This document shows positions 54,986-62,957 of a stretch of 64,000 bases of DNA, one piece after another. The stretch lies in NCBI GenBank assembly GCA_026706485.1, contig JAPOYR010000011.1:620001-684000 (forward strand), written 5' to 3'. The stretch is from Chloroflexota bacterium (GTDB lineage: Bacteria; Chloroflexota; UBA11872). The notes beneath the pieces were generated by a model that made no database searches, was not told where the DNA came from, and worked only from the letters and a program-made list of their open reading frames with translations. Position 1 is the stretch's first letter. Each line of letters begins with the position of its first letter. Position numbers and translations under genes: made by a program.

Positions 54986-55284
54986 AGGAGCCGTCCACTG
55001 GCGCGCGCCATGCGGCGTCGGCTCGCGCGTGTGCGCAAATGCTCGGGCCGGTCCCCGCAGTGGGGTTCGTCACAGTGCGGGCTTTCCCAGCCGTGGCCGC
55101 GAGGGTGATTGGAGAGCCAGCGTTCGTGCGCCAGGAGTCCCGGCGTCAGACGCTTCGGCGAGATCGGCCAGCGGCTCCCCCACGGATCCCGCTCCATGAG
55201 CGCGATGCCGCTGCCGACTGGACCGAACACGCTGCTCAGCTTCTCGGCCCGCTCGGAGCTACCCCCGTGCATGAGTTTGCTCAT
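54982..55284 (-). CDS. First gene of the phage early operon
   Basis: A 100-residue protein, MSKLMHGGSSERAEKLSSVF, then ERDPWGSRWPISPKRLTPGLLAHERWLSNHPRGHGWESPHCDEPHCGDRPEHLRTRASRRRMARAS. HCDEPHCGDRPEHL with two Cys and several His resembles a small HNH-like or zinc module that is common in phage early genes. It is the first minus-strand gene after the tRNA-Glu. The 102-base leader holds an operator-like site. Confidence 0.7.
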   Translation of the reverse strand: MSKLMHGGSSERAEKLSSVFGPVGSGIALMERDPWGSRWPISPKRLTPGLLAHERWLSNHPRGHGWESPHCDEPHCGDRPEHLRTRASRRRMARASGRLL

Positions 55285-55355
55285 AGATAGAGGCGCACGG
55301 GCAGCTACGGAGAGCCACCGGCGACCGCTCCCAGGGCGTCAAAACAGAAGGGAGC

Positions 55356-55370
55356 GTACCCGATAGGTAC
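55356..55370 (-). promoter_or_regulatory. Operator-like inverted repeat, GTACC-N5-GGTAC (site c)
   Basis: A perfect GTACC-N5-GGTAC inverted repeat 72 bases upstream of the first phage gene and 17 bases from the tRNA-Glu 3' end. It matches sites a and b over about 20 bases. A TTGACG box lies a few bases downstream on the minus strand, with no good -10 box at the usual spacing. Confidence 0.6.
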
Positions 55371-55386
55371 CGAGGGGAATCGGCAG

Positions 55387-55460
55387 TAGGGCATGCGGGA
55401 TTCGAACCCGCGATCTCCGCCTTGAGAGGGCGGTGTCCTAGGCCGCTAGACGAATGCCCC
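55387..55460 (-). tRNA. tRNA-Glu (CUC), likely phage attachment site
   Basis: On the minus strand a 74-base cloverleaf with acceptor GGGGCAT/ATGCCCT (one G-U pair), T-loop GGTTCGAATCC, anticodon stem CCGCC-N7-GGCGG and loop CTCTCAA, giving the anticodon CTC. The discriminator is A and no CCA is encoded. The phage genes end immediately beyond the 3' end and the bacterial ffh is on the other side, which is how prophages at tRNA genes look. No integrase and no second att copy is in the window. Confidence 0.95.
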
Positions 55461-55554
55461 ATGCGGCTTTCGGCCGCCCGCCATGCTACCGAAACGGCAT
55501 TGCGCGGTGTAGCTGCGTAGAATCGAGGGCCGAGGGCAACGCTGCTTGCCGTGG

Positions 55555-55590
55555 CCCTCACCCTGACCCTCTCCCAGAGGGAGAGGGTAT
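55555..55590. repeat. Intergenic palindromic repeat (CCCTCACCCT type)
   Basis: CCCTCACCCTGACCCTCTCC-N4-GGAGAGGG, a small palindrome with a fixed CCCTCACCCT lead. Two relatives stand at 57897 and 60957 in the same orientation. None occurs in the phage. Confidence 0.8.
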
Positions 55591-55639
55591 CGAACCGGAA
55601 TTCGAAGGAGAGCCACCACGCCTAGCCAGATCAGCGCCG

Positions 55640-56977
55640 ATGTTTGACACCCTGACCGAACGGCTGGGGGGCGTGTTTGAGCGCCTCGGGCGCCGTGGGC
55701 GGCTGTCCGAGAAGGACGTCACAGCCGCGCTGCGCGAGGTGCGCATGGCGCTGCTCGAGGCCGACGTCAACTTCAAGGTGGCGCGGGATCTCGTGGCGGG
55801 CATCCGTGAGCGCGCCGTGGGCGCCGAGGTGCTCGAAAGCGTCACGCCGGCGCAGCAGGTCATCAAGATCGTCAACGATCAGCTCGTCGAGCTGTTGGGC
55901 ACCGAGGCGGTGCCGCTGGCGACCGCTTCGTCGCCGCCCACCATCGTGATGCTGGTGGGCTTGCAGGGATCGGGCAAGACCACGACGGCGGCCAAGCTGG
56001 CGCTGGGCGCCAAGGGCCGCGGCGGCACGCCGCTGCTGGTGGCCGCCGACACGCAGCGTCCCGCCGCGATCGACCAGCTGGTCACGCTGGCAGGGCAGGT
56101 TGACCTGCCGGTCCACGAAGAAGGCACGAGGCCCAAACCGCTGGATATCGCCGTCAACGGCGTGGCGCGCGCCCGCGCCGAGGGCCACAGTCACGTGATC
56201 CTCGACACCGCCGGCCGGCTGCAGGTGGACGACGCTTTGATGGACGAAATCGGGCGCATCTCGAAGCGCGTCAAGCCCGATGAGACGCTGCTGGTCGCCG
56301 ACGCGACCACCGGCCAGGAGGCGGTGGCCGTGGCGGAGGCCTTCCATGCCCGCAGCCCGCTCACGGGGCTGATCCTGACGAAGCTCGACGGCGACGCCCG
56401 GGGCGGTGCGGCACTGTCGGTGCGGGCGGTGACCGGGGTACCGATCAAGTTCGTCGGCACGGGCGAGGCCGTCGAGCCGCTGGAGACGTTTCACCCCGAT
56501 CGCATGGCCTCACGAATCCTGGGGATGGGCGACGTGCTCTCGCTGGTCGAGCGGGCCGAGCAGGTCATCGACGAGCGTCAGGCCAAGGAGATGCAGCGCA
56601 AGATGCGCGAGGCGTCCTTTGGGCTCGACGATTTCCTCGATCAGCTGGAGCAGGTGAAGAAGATGGGGTCGCTGAGCCAGGTGATGAGCATGCTGCCGGG
56701 CATGAGCGGCGCGCTCAATGACCCCGAGGTGCGGCAGGCGGTCGAGGGCGAGGGACTGCGCCGGTTCGAGGCGATCATTCTCTCCATGACGCCCCAGGAA
56801 CGCGCGTCGCCGGACATCATCACGGGCCGTCGTCGGCGGCGCATCGCCGCCGGCAGCGGAACGTCGGTGCAGGACGTGAACCAGCTGCTCAAGCAGTTCA
56901 AGCAAGCCCGCCAGATGATGCAGATGATGAGCAGCGGCAAGATGCCGGCGGGACTCAAGGGGCTATTCGGGGGCTAG
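55640..56977 (+). CDS. ffh: Signal recognition particle protein
   Basis: A 445-residue SRP54/Ffh. N domain MFDTLTERLGGVFERLGRRG..., G domain with P-loop IVMLVGLQGSGKTTTAAKLA, DTQRPAAIDQLVTLA, HVILDTAGRLQVDDALMDEI and LTKLDGDARGGAALSVRAVTGVPIKFVGTGE, then the Met-rich M domain ending with a GLKGLFGG tail. It targets membrane proteins to the translocon. I start it at ATG 55640, where the protein begins as other Ffh do; the frame upstream is spurious. It is a normal bacterial chromosomal gene and marks the end of the phage. Confidence 0.98.
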   Translation: MFDTLTERLGGVFERLGRRGRLSEKDVTAALREVRMALLEADVNFKVARDLVAGIRERAVGAEVLESVTPAQQVIKIVNDQLVELLGTEAVPLATASSPPTIVMLVGLQGSGKTTTAAKLALGAKGRGGTPLLVAADTQRPAAIDQLVTLAGQVDLPVHEEGTRPKPLDIAVNGVARARAEGHSHVILDTAGRLQVDDALMDEIGRISKRVKPDETLLVADATTGQEAVAVAEAFHARSPLTGLILTKLDGDARGGAALSVRAVTGVPIKFVGTGEAVEPLETFHPDRMASRILGMGDVLSLVERAEQVIDERQAKEMQRKMREASFGLDDFLDQLEQVKKMGSLSQVMSMLPGMSGALNDPEVRQAVEGEGLRRFEAIILSMTPQERASPDIITGRRRRRIAAGSGTSVQDVNQLLKQFKQARQMMQMMSSGKMPAGLKGLFGG

Positions 56978-56984
56978 GCGCCCC

Positions 56985-57028
56985 AATCCGTTCGGCAGCC
57001 CCTTCGACAAGCTCAGGGCGAACGGATT
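56985..57028. terminator. Large palindrome after ffh, CCTTCGACAAGCTCAGGG type
   Basis: AATCCGTTCG and CGAACGGATT form 10-bp arms around CTTCGACAAGCTCAGGG. It directly follows the ffh stop and could end transcription; similar elements are common intergenic repeats in several bacterial groups. Confidence 0.65.
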
Positions 57029-57062
57029 CGGAGAGCGCCCGTCGTCATCTTTCAAACCATCC

Positions 57063-57875
57063 CTAGCCGAGCGCCGGCGCGTCGCCGACCAGCTCGTGGT
57101 CGCGCCTATCGGTCAGGAACATGTGGCCGGGGGCGTGGGTGATCATCAGCGGCGGGCGCGAGGCCTGCGCCACGGCCTGGGGCGTGACCCCGCAAGCCCA
57201 AAAGACCGGAACTTCGTCCTCACGCATTTCGACGGGATCGCCCCAGTTAGGCGCCGCGATATCGGCAATGCCCAACGCTTCCGGATCGCCGGCGTGCACG
57301 GGCGCTCCATGGACGCGCGGATAGCGGGCCGTGATTTCGTGGGCCTCGTCCACCCGATCGGCCGGGATGGGCCGCATGCTGACGACCATGGGACCGGCGA
57401 ACGGGCCCACGGGCGTGCATTCGACCGAGGTGCGATACATCGGCACGATCACCTCTTGCTCGAGGTGACGCAGCGGAAATCCGGCGTCCTGCAAGGCATT
57501 CTCGAAGGTGAAGCTGCAACCGAGCAGGAATCCCACCATGTCGGCTCGCCAATGCGCCAGGGCTTCGGTGGGCTCCCCGCCGCGCGCTTCCCCGTCAACG
57601 TATACGCGGTAGCGCGGCGCGTCGCGACGTATGTCGGCGCCGGGAGCGAATCGTGCCGGCTCGGCGTCGCCAACCGCGGTGCGCTCCAACAGCGGGCACG
57701 GCTGGGGATTGGCGATGCAGAAGGCCTCGAAGTCGTCGGCCAGAGCGGCCGGCAGCATGACGAGGTTCGCCTGGACGTAGCCCGGGGCCAGGCCGGCGGT
57801 GGTCGCGGCCCACGAGCCTTCGCGGCACGCCGCGCGCACGGCCGCGCCCGTTTCGAGTCGTTCCGTGTTGGCCAT
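57063..57875 (-). CDS. D-glutamate cyclase N-terminal half (DUF1445 hydro-lyase)
   Basis: A 270-residue protein with the DUF1445 pattern: AACREGSWAATTAGLAPGYVQANLVMLPAALADDFEAFCIANPQPCPLLERTAVGD, ADMVGFLLGCSFTFENALQDAGFPLRHLEQ, VPMYRTSVECTPVGPFAGPMVVSMRPIPADRV, then NWGDPVEMREDEVPVFWACGVTPQAVAQ and THAPGHMFLTD. In vertebrate DGLUCY this domain is fused in front of a DUF4392 domain; here the DUF4392 gene is the next gene to the right. They probably turn D-glutamate into 5-oxo-D-proline together. Confidence 0.93.
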   Translation of the reverse strand: MANTERLETGAAVRAACREGSWAATTAGLAPGYVQANLVMLPAALADDFEAFCIANPQPCPLLERTAVGDAEPARFAPGADIRRDAPRYRVYVDGEARGGEPTEALAHWRADMVGFLLGCSFTFENALQDAGFPLRHLEQEVIVPMYRTSVECTPVGPFAGPMVVSMRPIPADRVDEAHEITARYPRVHGAPVHAGDPEALGIADIAAPNWGDPVEMREDEVPVFWACGVTPQAVAQASRPPLMITHAPGHMFLTDRRDHELVGDAPALG

Positions 57876-57896
57876 GCCGGGCGCTCGTGATCCGAA

Positions 57897-57938
57897 TCCC
57901 CTCATCCTAGCCTTCTCCCCAAGGGAGAAGGAACCGGA
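57897..57938. repeat. Intergenic palindromic repeat, second copy
   Basis: CCCTCATCCTAGCCTTCTCC-N4-GGGAGAAGG, close in pattern to the repeats at 55555 and 60957. Between the two D-glutamate cyclase genes. Confidence 0.75.
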
Positions 57939-58074
57939 CGCTCCAGGCCGCCAGTCAATCATGGGAGAAGGGGGCGGACAGCGCCTGCCCGCCGGTGATG
58001 AAGGTCATGGGAATAGTTCTGAGAATCCGCCCGATGCCAGGCCTCCAGCGCGCCAATGGGTTCGTCCGGACTGG

Positions 58075-58094
58075 ATTCCGGCTTCCGCCGGAAT
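58075..58094. repeat. Intergenic palindrome ATTCCGGC/GCCGGAAT
   Basis: A perfect 8-bp inverted repeat with a 4-base loop, followed by GACGG. The rest of the 265-base gap (57876-58140) between the two cyclase genes holds only this and the previous repeat; no gene is seen. Confidence 0.7.
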
Positions 58095-58140
58095 GACGGA
58101 GGAGTTTCGTGAGGGTCTCGCGACGTGAGACGGGACTGGG

Positions 58141-59028
58141 TTATGCCGCGCCTGGGGCTCCTCGGCAGCGGTCGACGATGGAGCGCAGGCTGGCGAGCAT
58201 CCGCGCGTTGACCTCGAGCGAGTGGCCGTCGACCATGGCGGTGTTCGAGCGGGTCATGCCGTCCACGGCGCCGGCCGCCACCAGGCGCTCGATCCACTCC
58301 TGCTCGGTGTCGCCGTCCGGCAGCGTGTCGCGCCCGGTCACGAAGTCCAGCATGGCGACGAGGCCGTAGGCGCCCCAGTTGCTGACTTCGGCCAGCAGCA
58401 GGTGCGACGCGCGGGTCACGCTGACGCCGGGGATGAGACCCTTGGCCTGGAGGGAGGGCGCGATGACGCCCATGCCGATCTCGTTGCCGCCGTCGCCGAC
58501 CGCGACCGAGAGGGGCGCGCGCATGAGCGGGTCCAGCGCCGCGGCAATGCCGGTGATGTCCTCGCCGCGCATGGTCAATCGACGCCCGTCCGCCGTGGCG
58601 CCCGGTCGCTCGATCGCCACCACCAGGTCCGGAGAGTATTCACGGCGCAGCGCCTCGCAGGCCGCCTGGGTGTCGCGCTCGGTGATGGGCGCCGCAATGA
58701 CCGGGCCAATATCGGCGAGCAGCGCATCAACGACGGGAAACGTCGTATCGCAGGCCACGGTCACCACGCCCCACCCGAGCGCCGCGAGCGTTTGGCCCAC
58801 CGCCATCGCTCCCGGCGGACCGTCGGTTTCCCCAATCCCGCCGACGGGAAATCCCGTGAGGAGCATGGCCTGGGCGGGCGGGCGATCCGCGATGGCCGTT
58901 GCCGCGCGGGCAAAGGCGTCGCCGGGCAGCAGCCTGCGGCAGGCTCCTAGGCCTCGGCTGTCCGTGGGAAAGACAACCTCAGCAATCTCGACCGCCGCGG
59001 CGGCGTTGCGGTGCCGGCTAGTTGTCAT
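58141..59028 (-). CDS. D-glutamate cyclase C-terminal half (DUF4392)
   Basis: A 295-residue protein of the glutamate cyclase (DUF4392) type: LLTGFPVGGIGETDGPPGAMAVGQTLAALGWGVVTVACDTTFPVVDALLADIG, then ERPGATADGRRLTMRGEDITGIAAALDPLM, SVAVGDGGNEIGMGVIA, SVTRASHLLLAEVSNWGAYGLVAML. With the DUF1445 gene next to it this forms the D-glutamate to 5-oxo-D-proline pair. It may take part in D-amino-acid use. Its promoter is probably in the 70 bases before 59028. Confidence 0.93.
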   Translation of the reverse strand: MTTSRHRNAAAAVEIAEVVFPTDSRGLGACRRLLPGDAFARAATAIADRPPAQAMLLTGFPVGGIGETDGPPGAMAVGQTLAALGWGVVTVACDTTFPVVDALLADIGPVIAAPITERDTQAACEALRREYSPDLVVAIERPGATADGRRLTMRGEDITGIAAALDPLMRAPLSVAVGDGGNEIGMGVIAPSLQAKGLIPGVSVTRASHLLLAEVSNWGAYGLVAMLDFVTGRDTLPDGDTEQEWIERLVAAGAVDGMTRSNTAMVDGHSLEVNARMLASLRSIVDRCRGAPGAA

Positions 59029-59098
59029 CCAGTTGGACTCTTAAACGTCGGTCCGGGGAGCATACGCGACGCGGGTTGGCGTTCGGCGACGCACTTTC

Positions 59099-59800
59099 TC
59101 AGGTTCCGCCAATGACGCCGAATGCGGCGAGGCCGCCGATAAAGAGCACGCTCCCCGAAACCGCCACCAGCGCCTCGGTGCGGGCGATGCCCCGCGGCAG
59201 CAGCGCCATGACTCCCATGTTCACGGCCGCATGGACGGGTATGAGGGCGATCACCAGCAGCGGCCAAGCCGCGACGAGCAGCGTGAACCCAATGTGCGCG
59301 GCGCCGGCGAACAGCCGCTCGACGACGCCCCAGGCCGGCGAGATGTCGCGGTCCAAGCCCATCTTCGCAAGCTCTTGCCGAGCCTCCAGCGCCTTGGGGT
59401 CAGCGCGCCGCAGGAGCGCGAGCCTGACGAATCCGACCTGCATCCCGTAGACGGCCTCAATTGCCGCCCAGCCCGCGCCGATGGCGTAGACCGTCGCGAA
59501 ATCCTGGCCGGCGATGAGCACGACGCCCAGCCGCACCAGCTCCTCGGCCGGCCCGGCCAGCGCGGGCGTCCAGCGACGCATGACGTCCGGTCCCGCGCCC
59601 AGTCGCCGCAAGCCCAGGATGACCGGCAGCCGCAGCGCCAGCGCCAGCACCCATCCGAGCGCCCCCGCCCCGAACCAGCCCCAGGGCACCTCATGGCCCA
59701 ACCCGACCGGGAGGAAGACCAGGGCCGCAGTTGCGGCGAGCGCACCGACACCGCCCGCCGCCTGCCCGAGCACTCCCCGTAACGGCGTCCGGCGCTTCAT
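59099..59800 (-). CDS. YhfC-like intramembrane metalloprotease
   Basis: A 233-residue membrane protein with six or so hydrophobic segments. TPALAGPAEELVRLGVVLI holds a Glu-Glu-x2-Arg-like pair, VYAIGAGWAAIEAVYG and VERLFAGAAHIGFTLLVAAW (a His-bearing helix) form the other two motifs of the YhfC group, which is related to CPBP/Abi-type proteases. Function unknown; its substrate would be membrane proteins. Weak Shine-Dalgarno. Confidence 0.75.
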   Translation of the reverse strand: MKRRTPLRGVLGQAAGGVGALAATAALVFLPVGLGHEVPWGWFGAGALGWVLALALRLPVILGLRRLGAGPDVMRRWTPALAGPAEELVRLGVVLIAGQDFATVYAIGAGWAAIEAVYGMQVGFVRLALLRRADPKALEARQELAKMGLDRDISPAWGVVERLFAGAAHIGFTLLVAAWPLLVIALIPVHAAVNMGVMALLPRGIARTEALVAVSGSVLFIGGLAAFGVIGGT

Positions 59801-59857
59801 GCGTGCGTCCCGCGAGCAGAGACGCCGTCTGCCGACAGATTCAGTCGGGCCGCCGCG

Positions 59858-60892
59858 CTACAGATCGAGGTTCACCGGCTCCCACTGGCGCGACTTGGCG
59901 CTGCGGTAGGCCGCGTCGATCACCATGTTGGCGATATAGCCGTCGACGAAGTCCTCATCGGACGGCTTGCCCTGGCTCAGGGCCTCGACGAAGTGGAACA
60001 TCTGGCCGTGGTAGCCGTACTGCCAGGCCTCGTCGGCTTGCGGAAAGGTCCAGCCGGTGTCGGAGTCGGCCTTTTCCTGCACGTAGCCGATGGAGTTGAG
60101 GCTGAAGGCCCGTATCGGCGTGCCGTGGGTCGAGTTGATGTGGATCAGACCGTCGGTGCCGTAGACCTCGGTGCGCACGTCCATGCCGCCGTGATTGCTC
60201 CAGCCGGCTTCGACCTGGCCCAGGCTGTCGTTCTCGAAGCGGATCAGCGCAATGGCGTTGTCCTCGAACGGCACATCGTGCTCCAGGGTGTCGGCCCAGC
60301 AAAAGACCTCCTTCGGCATCACGTCCTTGCCGACGAAGATGCGGCAGGCGGCCACGGCGTGAATGCCCATTCCCAGCAGCGGGCCGCCACCGCTCTTTTC
60401 CACGTCCCAGGCGTAGCTGGCGTGTGAACCGGTGTGCGCCTCGCGCGCGCGAACGATGAGCACCTTGCCAATGGCGCCGTCCTCCACCGCCTGCCGCGCC
60501 CGCAGCACGTCCGGCATGAACGCTTCGGTCTCGGCGTAGCCGTGCCACACGCCGTGCTCGCGCACCGCGTCAAGGATGGTCTTGGCCTCGGGGCCGTTGC
60601 GACCCAACGGCTTGGTGCAGACCACGGCTTTTCCTGCCTCGGCGGCCGCGATGCAGGCCGGCGCGTGAGCGTCGTTCGGCAAGCCGACGGCGACCAGATC
60701 GACGTCATCACGCGCGACCGCCGCCTGCATGTCGGTGGTCCACTCGGGAACGCCCCACTCGGACGCGAACTTCGCGGCCCGAGCCTCGGTCCTCGAAAAG
60801 TTCACCACGACCTCTTGGCCCGGCACGTAGCGCAGCGCGCGCATGAAGAAGTCACACACGAAGCCGCTGCCGAGCATGGCGATGCGAATCAT
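59858..60892 (-). CDS. Gfo/Idh/MocA-family oxidoreductase
   Basis: A 344-residue NAD(P)-dependent enzyme: RIAMLGSGFVCDFFMRAL (nucleotide-binding), AEAGKAVVCTKPLGRNGPEA (the EKP motif, here with CTKP), and the catalytic His/Lys region LLGMGIHAVAACRIFVGKDV, GWSNHGGMDVRTEVYGTDGLIHI. Start at ATG 60892, with GGGGGAG 7 bases before it. Substrates in this family are sugars or inositols, so sugar-acid or inositol metabolism is a fair inference. Confidence 0.93.
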   Translation of the reverse strand: MIRIAMLGSGFVCDFFMRALRYVPGQEVVVNFSRTEARAAKFASEWGVPEWTTDMQAAVARDDVDLVAVGLPNDAHAPACIAAAEAGKAVVCTKPLGRNGPEAKTILDAVREHGVWHGYAETEAFMPDVLRARQAVEDGAIGKVLIVRAREAHTGSHASYAWDVEKSGGGPLLGMGIHAVAACRIFVGKDVMPKEVFCWADTLEHDVPFEDNAIALIRFENDSLGQVEAGWSNHGGMDVRTEVYGTDGLIHINSTHGTPIRAFSLNSIGYVQEKADSDTGWTFPQADEAWQYGYHGQMFHFVEALSQGKPSDEDFVDGYIANMVIDAAYRSAKSRQWEPVNLDL

Positions 60893-61112
60893 TTGGACGC
60901 TCCCCCTTTTGGAGACCTTTGCATACGTGGTCGACATCCCGCGCCGAAGCCCCGAATCCCCCTCACCCTAACCCTCTCCCTCAGGGAGAGGGGACCGGAC
61001 CCGCTCCCCGGTCCCTGCTCGTGGGGATTCGCCAAGATCTCGGCAAGGAGTAGGGAACCGAACCTGCTTTCCAATCTCCGCTGGGCGAATCGTGCAAGAG
61101 CTCCCTTTGGCT
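60893..61112. other. 220-base gap with an intergenic repeat
   Basis: No gene. It has the palindromic CCCTCACCCTAACCCTCTCC-type repeat at 60957-60998 and the oxidoreductase ribosome site at the left edge. Confidence 0.6.
60957..60998. repeat. Intergenic palindromic repeat, third copy
   Basis: CCCTCACCCTAACCCTCTCC-N5-GGAGAGGGG, the clearest of the three copies, 65 bases upstream of the oxidoreductase start. Confidence 0.8.
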
Positions 61113-62930
61113 CTACGAGCCTCCGGCGCCGAAAACCAGCGCCAGCATGCCGAAGTCGACGAGCAATACCAGTAGGGCGATGGGAATGCCGGCGCGCGCA
61201 TAGTCGCGCGGACGGAAGTTCCCCGGTCCCATCACGAGCAGATTGACCGGATGCGCGTAGGCGGTGATGAATCCGGTCGAGGCCGCCAGAGCGACACCCA
61301 TGGCGAACATGCGCGGGTCGGCTCCCACGAGGGCGGCGGCGCTGAGCGCCACGGGCGCCATGAGCACCGCGGTGACGTGGTTCCCGAGGACGTGGGTGAA
61401 CATCGCAGTGAGCAGGAGCATGCTGGCCAGGACGATCCCCGGCCCACCGGCGCCGAGCGACTCGGCCAGCGACTCGCCCACCAGCGACGCCGCGCCGCTC
61501 CGACGCATGGCCTCGGCCAAGGTCAGCATGCCGCCGATGACCACGATGGCGCGCCAGTCGACGGCGGCCAGCGTCTCGCGGCCGCGAACGCAGCCGGTGG
61601 CGACCATGGCCGCTGCGGCCGCCAGCGCCACGATGGCCACCGGCGCCGCCTGGAGCATGAGCGCGATGACGAATCCGGCCACGATCGCAATCGCCAACGG
61701 CGCCTGCCGCGGGCGCAGCGTCAGGCCCACGCGCTCGGTCACGATCACAAAGTCAGGGTCGTCGCGCAGCTCGGCGATTCGCGGCAGCGGTCCCAGCACG
61801 AGCAGCGCATCGCCAACGCGCAGCGGCATGTCGTGGAGGTGGGTGCGCCGCGGCGCCCCGTCACGCCAGATTCCCAGCACGCTCAGCCCATACCGGTCGC
61901 GGAAGCTGAGCGAGGGCACCGTCTCACCCACCAGCGTGCTGCGCGGGGCCAGCGATGCCTCGGCGAACTCCACATTCTCGGTTTGCAGCGCGGCGGCGCC
62001 CAGGGTCGACGGCCGCGGCTCCGGCAGCGCGAATCGCTCCCGGAGCCGGACGATGTCACGGTTGCGGGCGCTCATGACCAATACGTCGCGCGCGTGCAAC
62101 CTCACTTCGGGCGCGGGGGCGATGTCCGTCCCGCCCTGCCGCTGAATGGCCACGATCGAGATGCCGAAGTCGGTGCGGATGCCGCTTTCGCGCAGGGTGA
62201 GGCCCACGAGCGGGCTCGCGGGTGGAACGGCGACTTCGTACAGGCGTTCCTCGAGCCGATAGGGCACGTGGTCTTCGCGGGCGCGCGGCAGCAACGCGTC
62301 ACCGGCGGCGCCGGACGCATGCCGCGGGAGCAGGCGACGCCGCCCGAGCACCAGCGCCAGGATTCCGGCGACCAGGATCGCCGCTCCGAACGGCGTGAAG
62401 TCCAGCAGGCCGAACGGCTCGATCCCTTCCTGGGCGACGACGCTGTTCACCAGCAAGTTCGACGGCGTTCCCACCAGGGTGAGGGCGCTGCCGAGCAGGG
62501 TGGCGTACGACAATGGCAGCAACACGCGAGAAATGGGAATCCTGAGCTCGCGGGCGGCGGCCACGGCAGCCGGCAGGAGCACGCCGCCGGCGGCAATGGC
62601 GTTCATGAACCCGGACAGCAACGCGGCGGCGAGCACGGTGACGGCGATCAGCCGCGCTTCGCTGTTGCCGGCAAGCCGGCCGATCAGACGGCCCATCAGG
62701 TGGGCCACACCCGTGTTCGCGAGTCCCGCGCTCATCACCATGACCGCGCCGATCGTCACGACTGCGCTGTTGGAGAACCCACGCAGTGCCGCTTCCAGGT
62801 CGATCGCACGGCCGAGGAACAGGGTCAGCAGCACGCCGATGGCCGTCACCTCGAACGGCACCCGTCCGCTGGCCAGAAGAACGACCGCCACGCCCACGAC
62901 CACCAGCACGAACACGATCTCGCCGGTCAT
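61113..62930 (-). CDS. SLC13-type transporter with RCK-C domains
   Basis: A 605-residue protein. Ten or more membrane helices in two halves (residues 1-190 and 400-605) enclose a soluble part with two TrkA-C/RCK-C units: YEVAVPPASPLVGLTLRESGIRTDFGISIVAIQRQG and VEFAEASLAPRSTLVGETVPSLSFRDRYGLSVLGIWRDG. The half-site motif GTPSNLLVNS and the second, AYAHPVNLLVMGPG, are typical of the divalent anion:Na+ (SLC13) family. It probably imports dicarboxylates, sulfate or similar anions, under cyclic di-nucleotide or other RCK ligand control. Long minus-strand frame; the plus-strand frame over it is a shadow. Confidence 0.92.
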   Translation of the reverse strand: MTGEIVFVLVVVGVAVVLLASGRVPFEVTAIGVLLTLFLGRAIDLEAALRGFSNSAVVTIGAVMVMSAGLANTGVAHLMGRLIGRLAGNSEARLIAVTVLAAALLSGFMNAIAAGGVLLPAAVAAARELRIPISRVLLPLSYATLLGSALTLVGTPSNLLVNSVVAQEGIEPFGLLDFTPFGAAILVAGILALVLGRRRLLPRHASGAAGDALLPRAREDHVPYRLEERLYEVAVPPASPLVGLTLRESGIRTDFGISIVAIQRQGGTDIAPAPEVRLHARDVLVMSARNRDIVRLRERFALPEPRPSTLGAAALQTENVEFAEASLAPRSTLVGETVPSLSFRDRYGLSVLGIWRDGAPRRTHLHDMPLRVGDALLVLGPLPRIAELRDDPDFVIVTERVGLTLRPRQAPLAIAIVAGFVIALMLQAAPVAIVALAAAAAMVATGCVRGRETLAAVDWRAIVVIGGMLTLAEAMRRSGAASLVGESLAESLGAGGPGIVLASMLLLTAMFTHVLGNHVTAVLMAPVALSAAALVGADPRMFAMGVALAASTGFITAYAHPVNLLVMGPGNFRPRDYARAGIPIALLVLLVDFGMLALVFGAGGS

Positions 62931-62957
62931 CCGAATGCCCCGCGCCGCATCCGGTGG

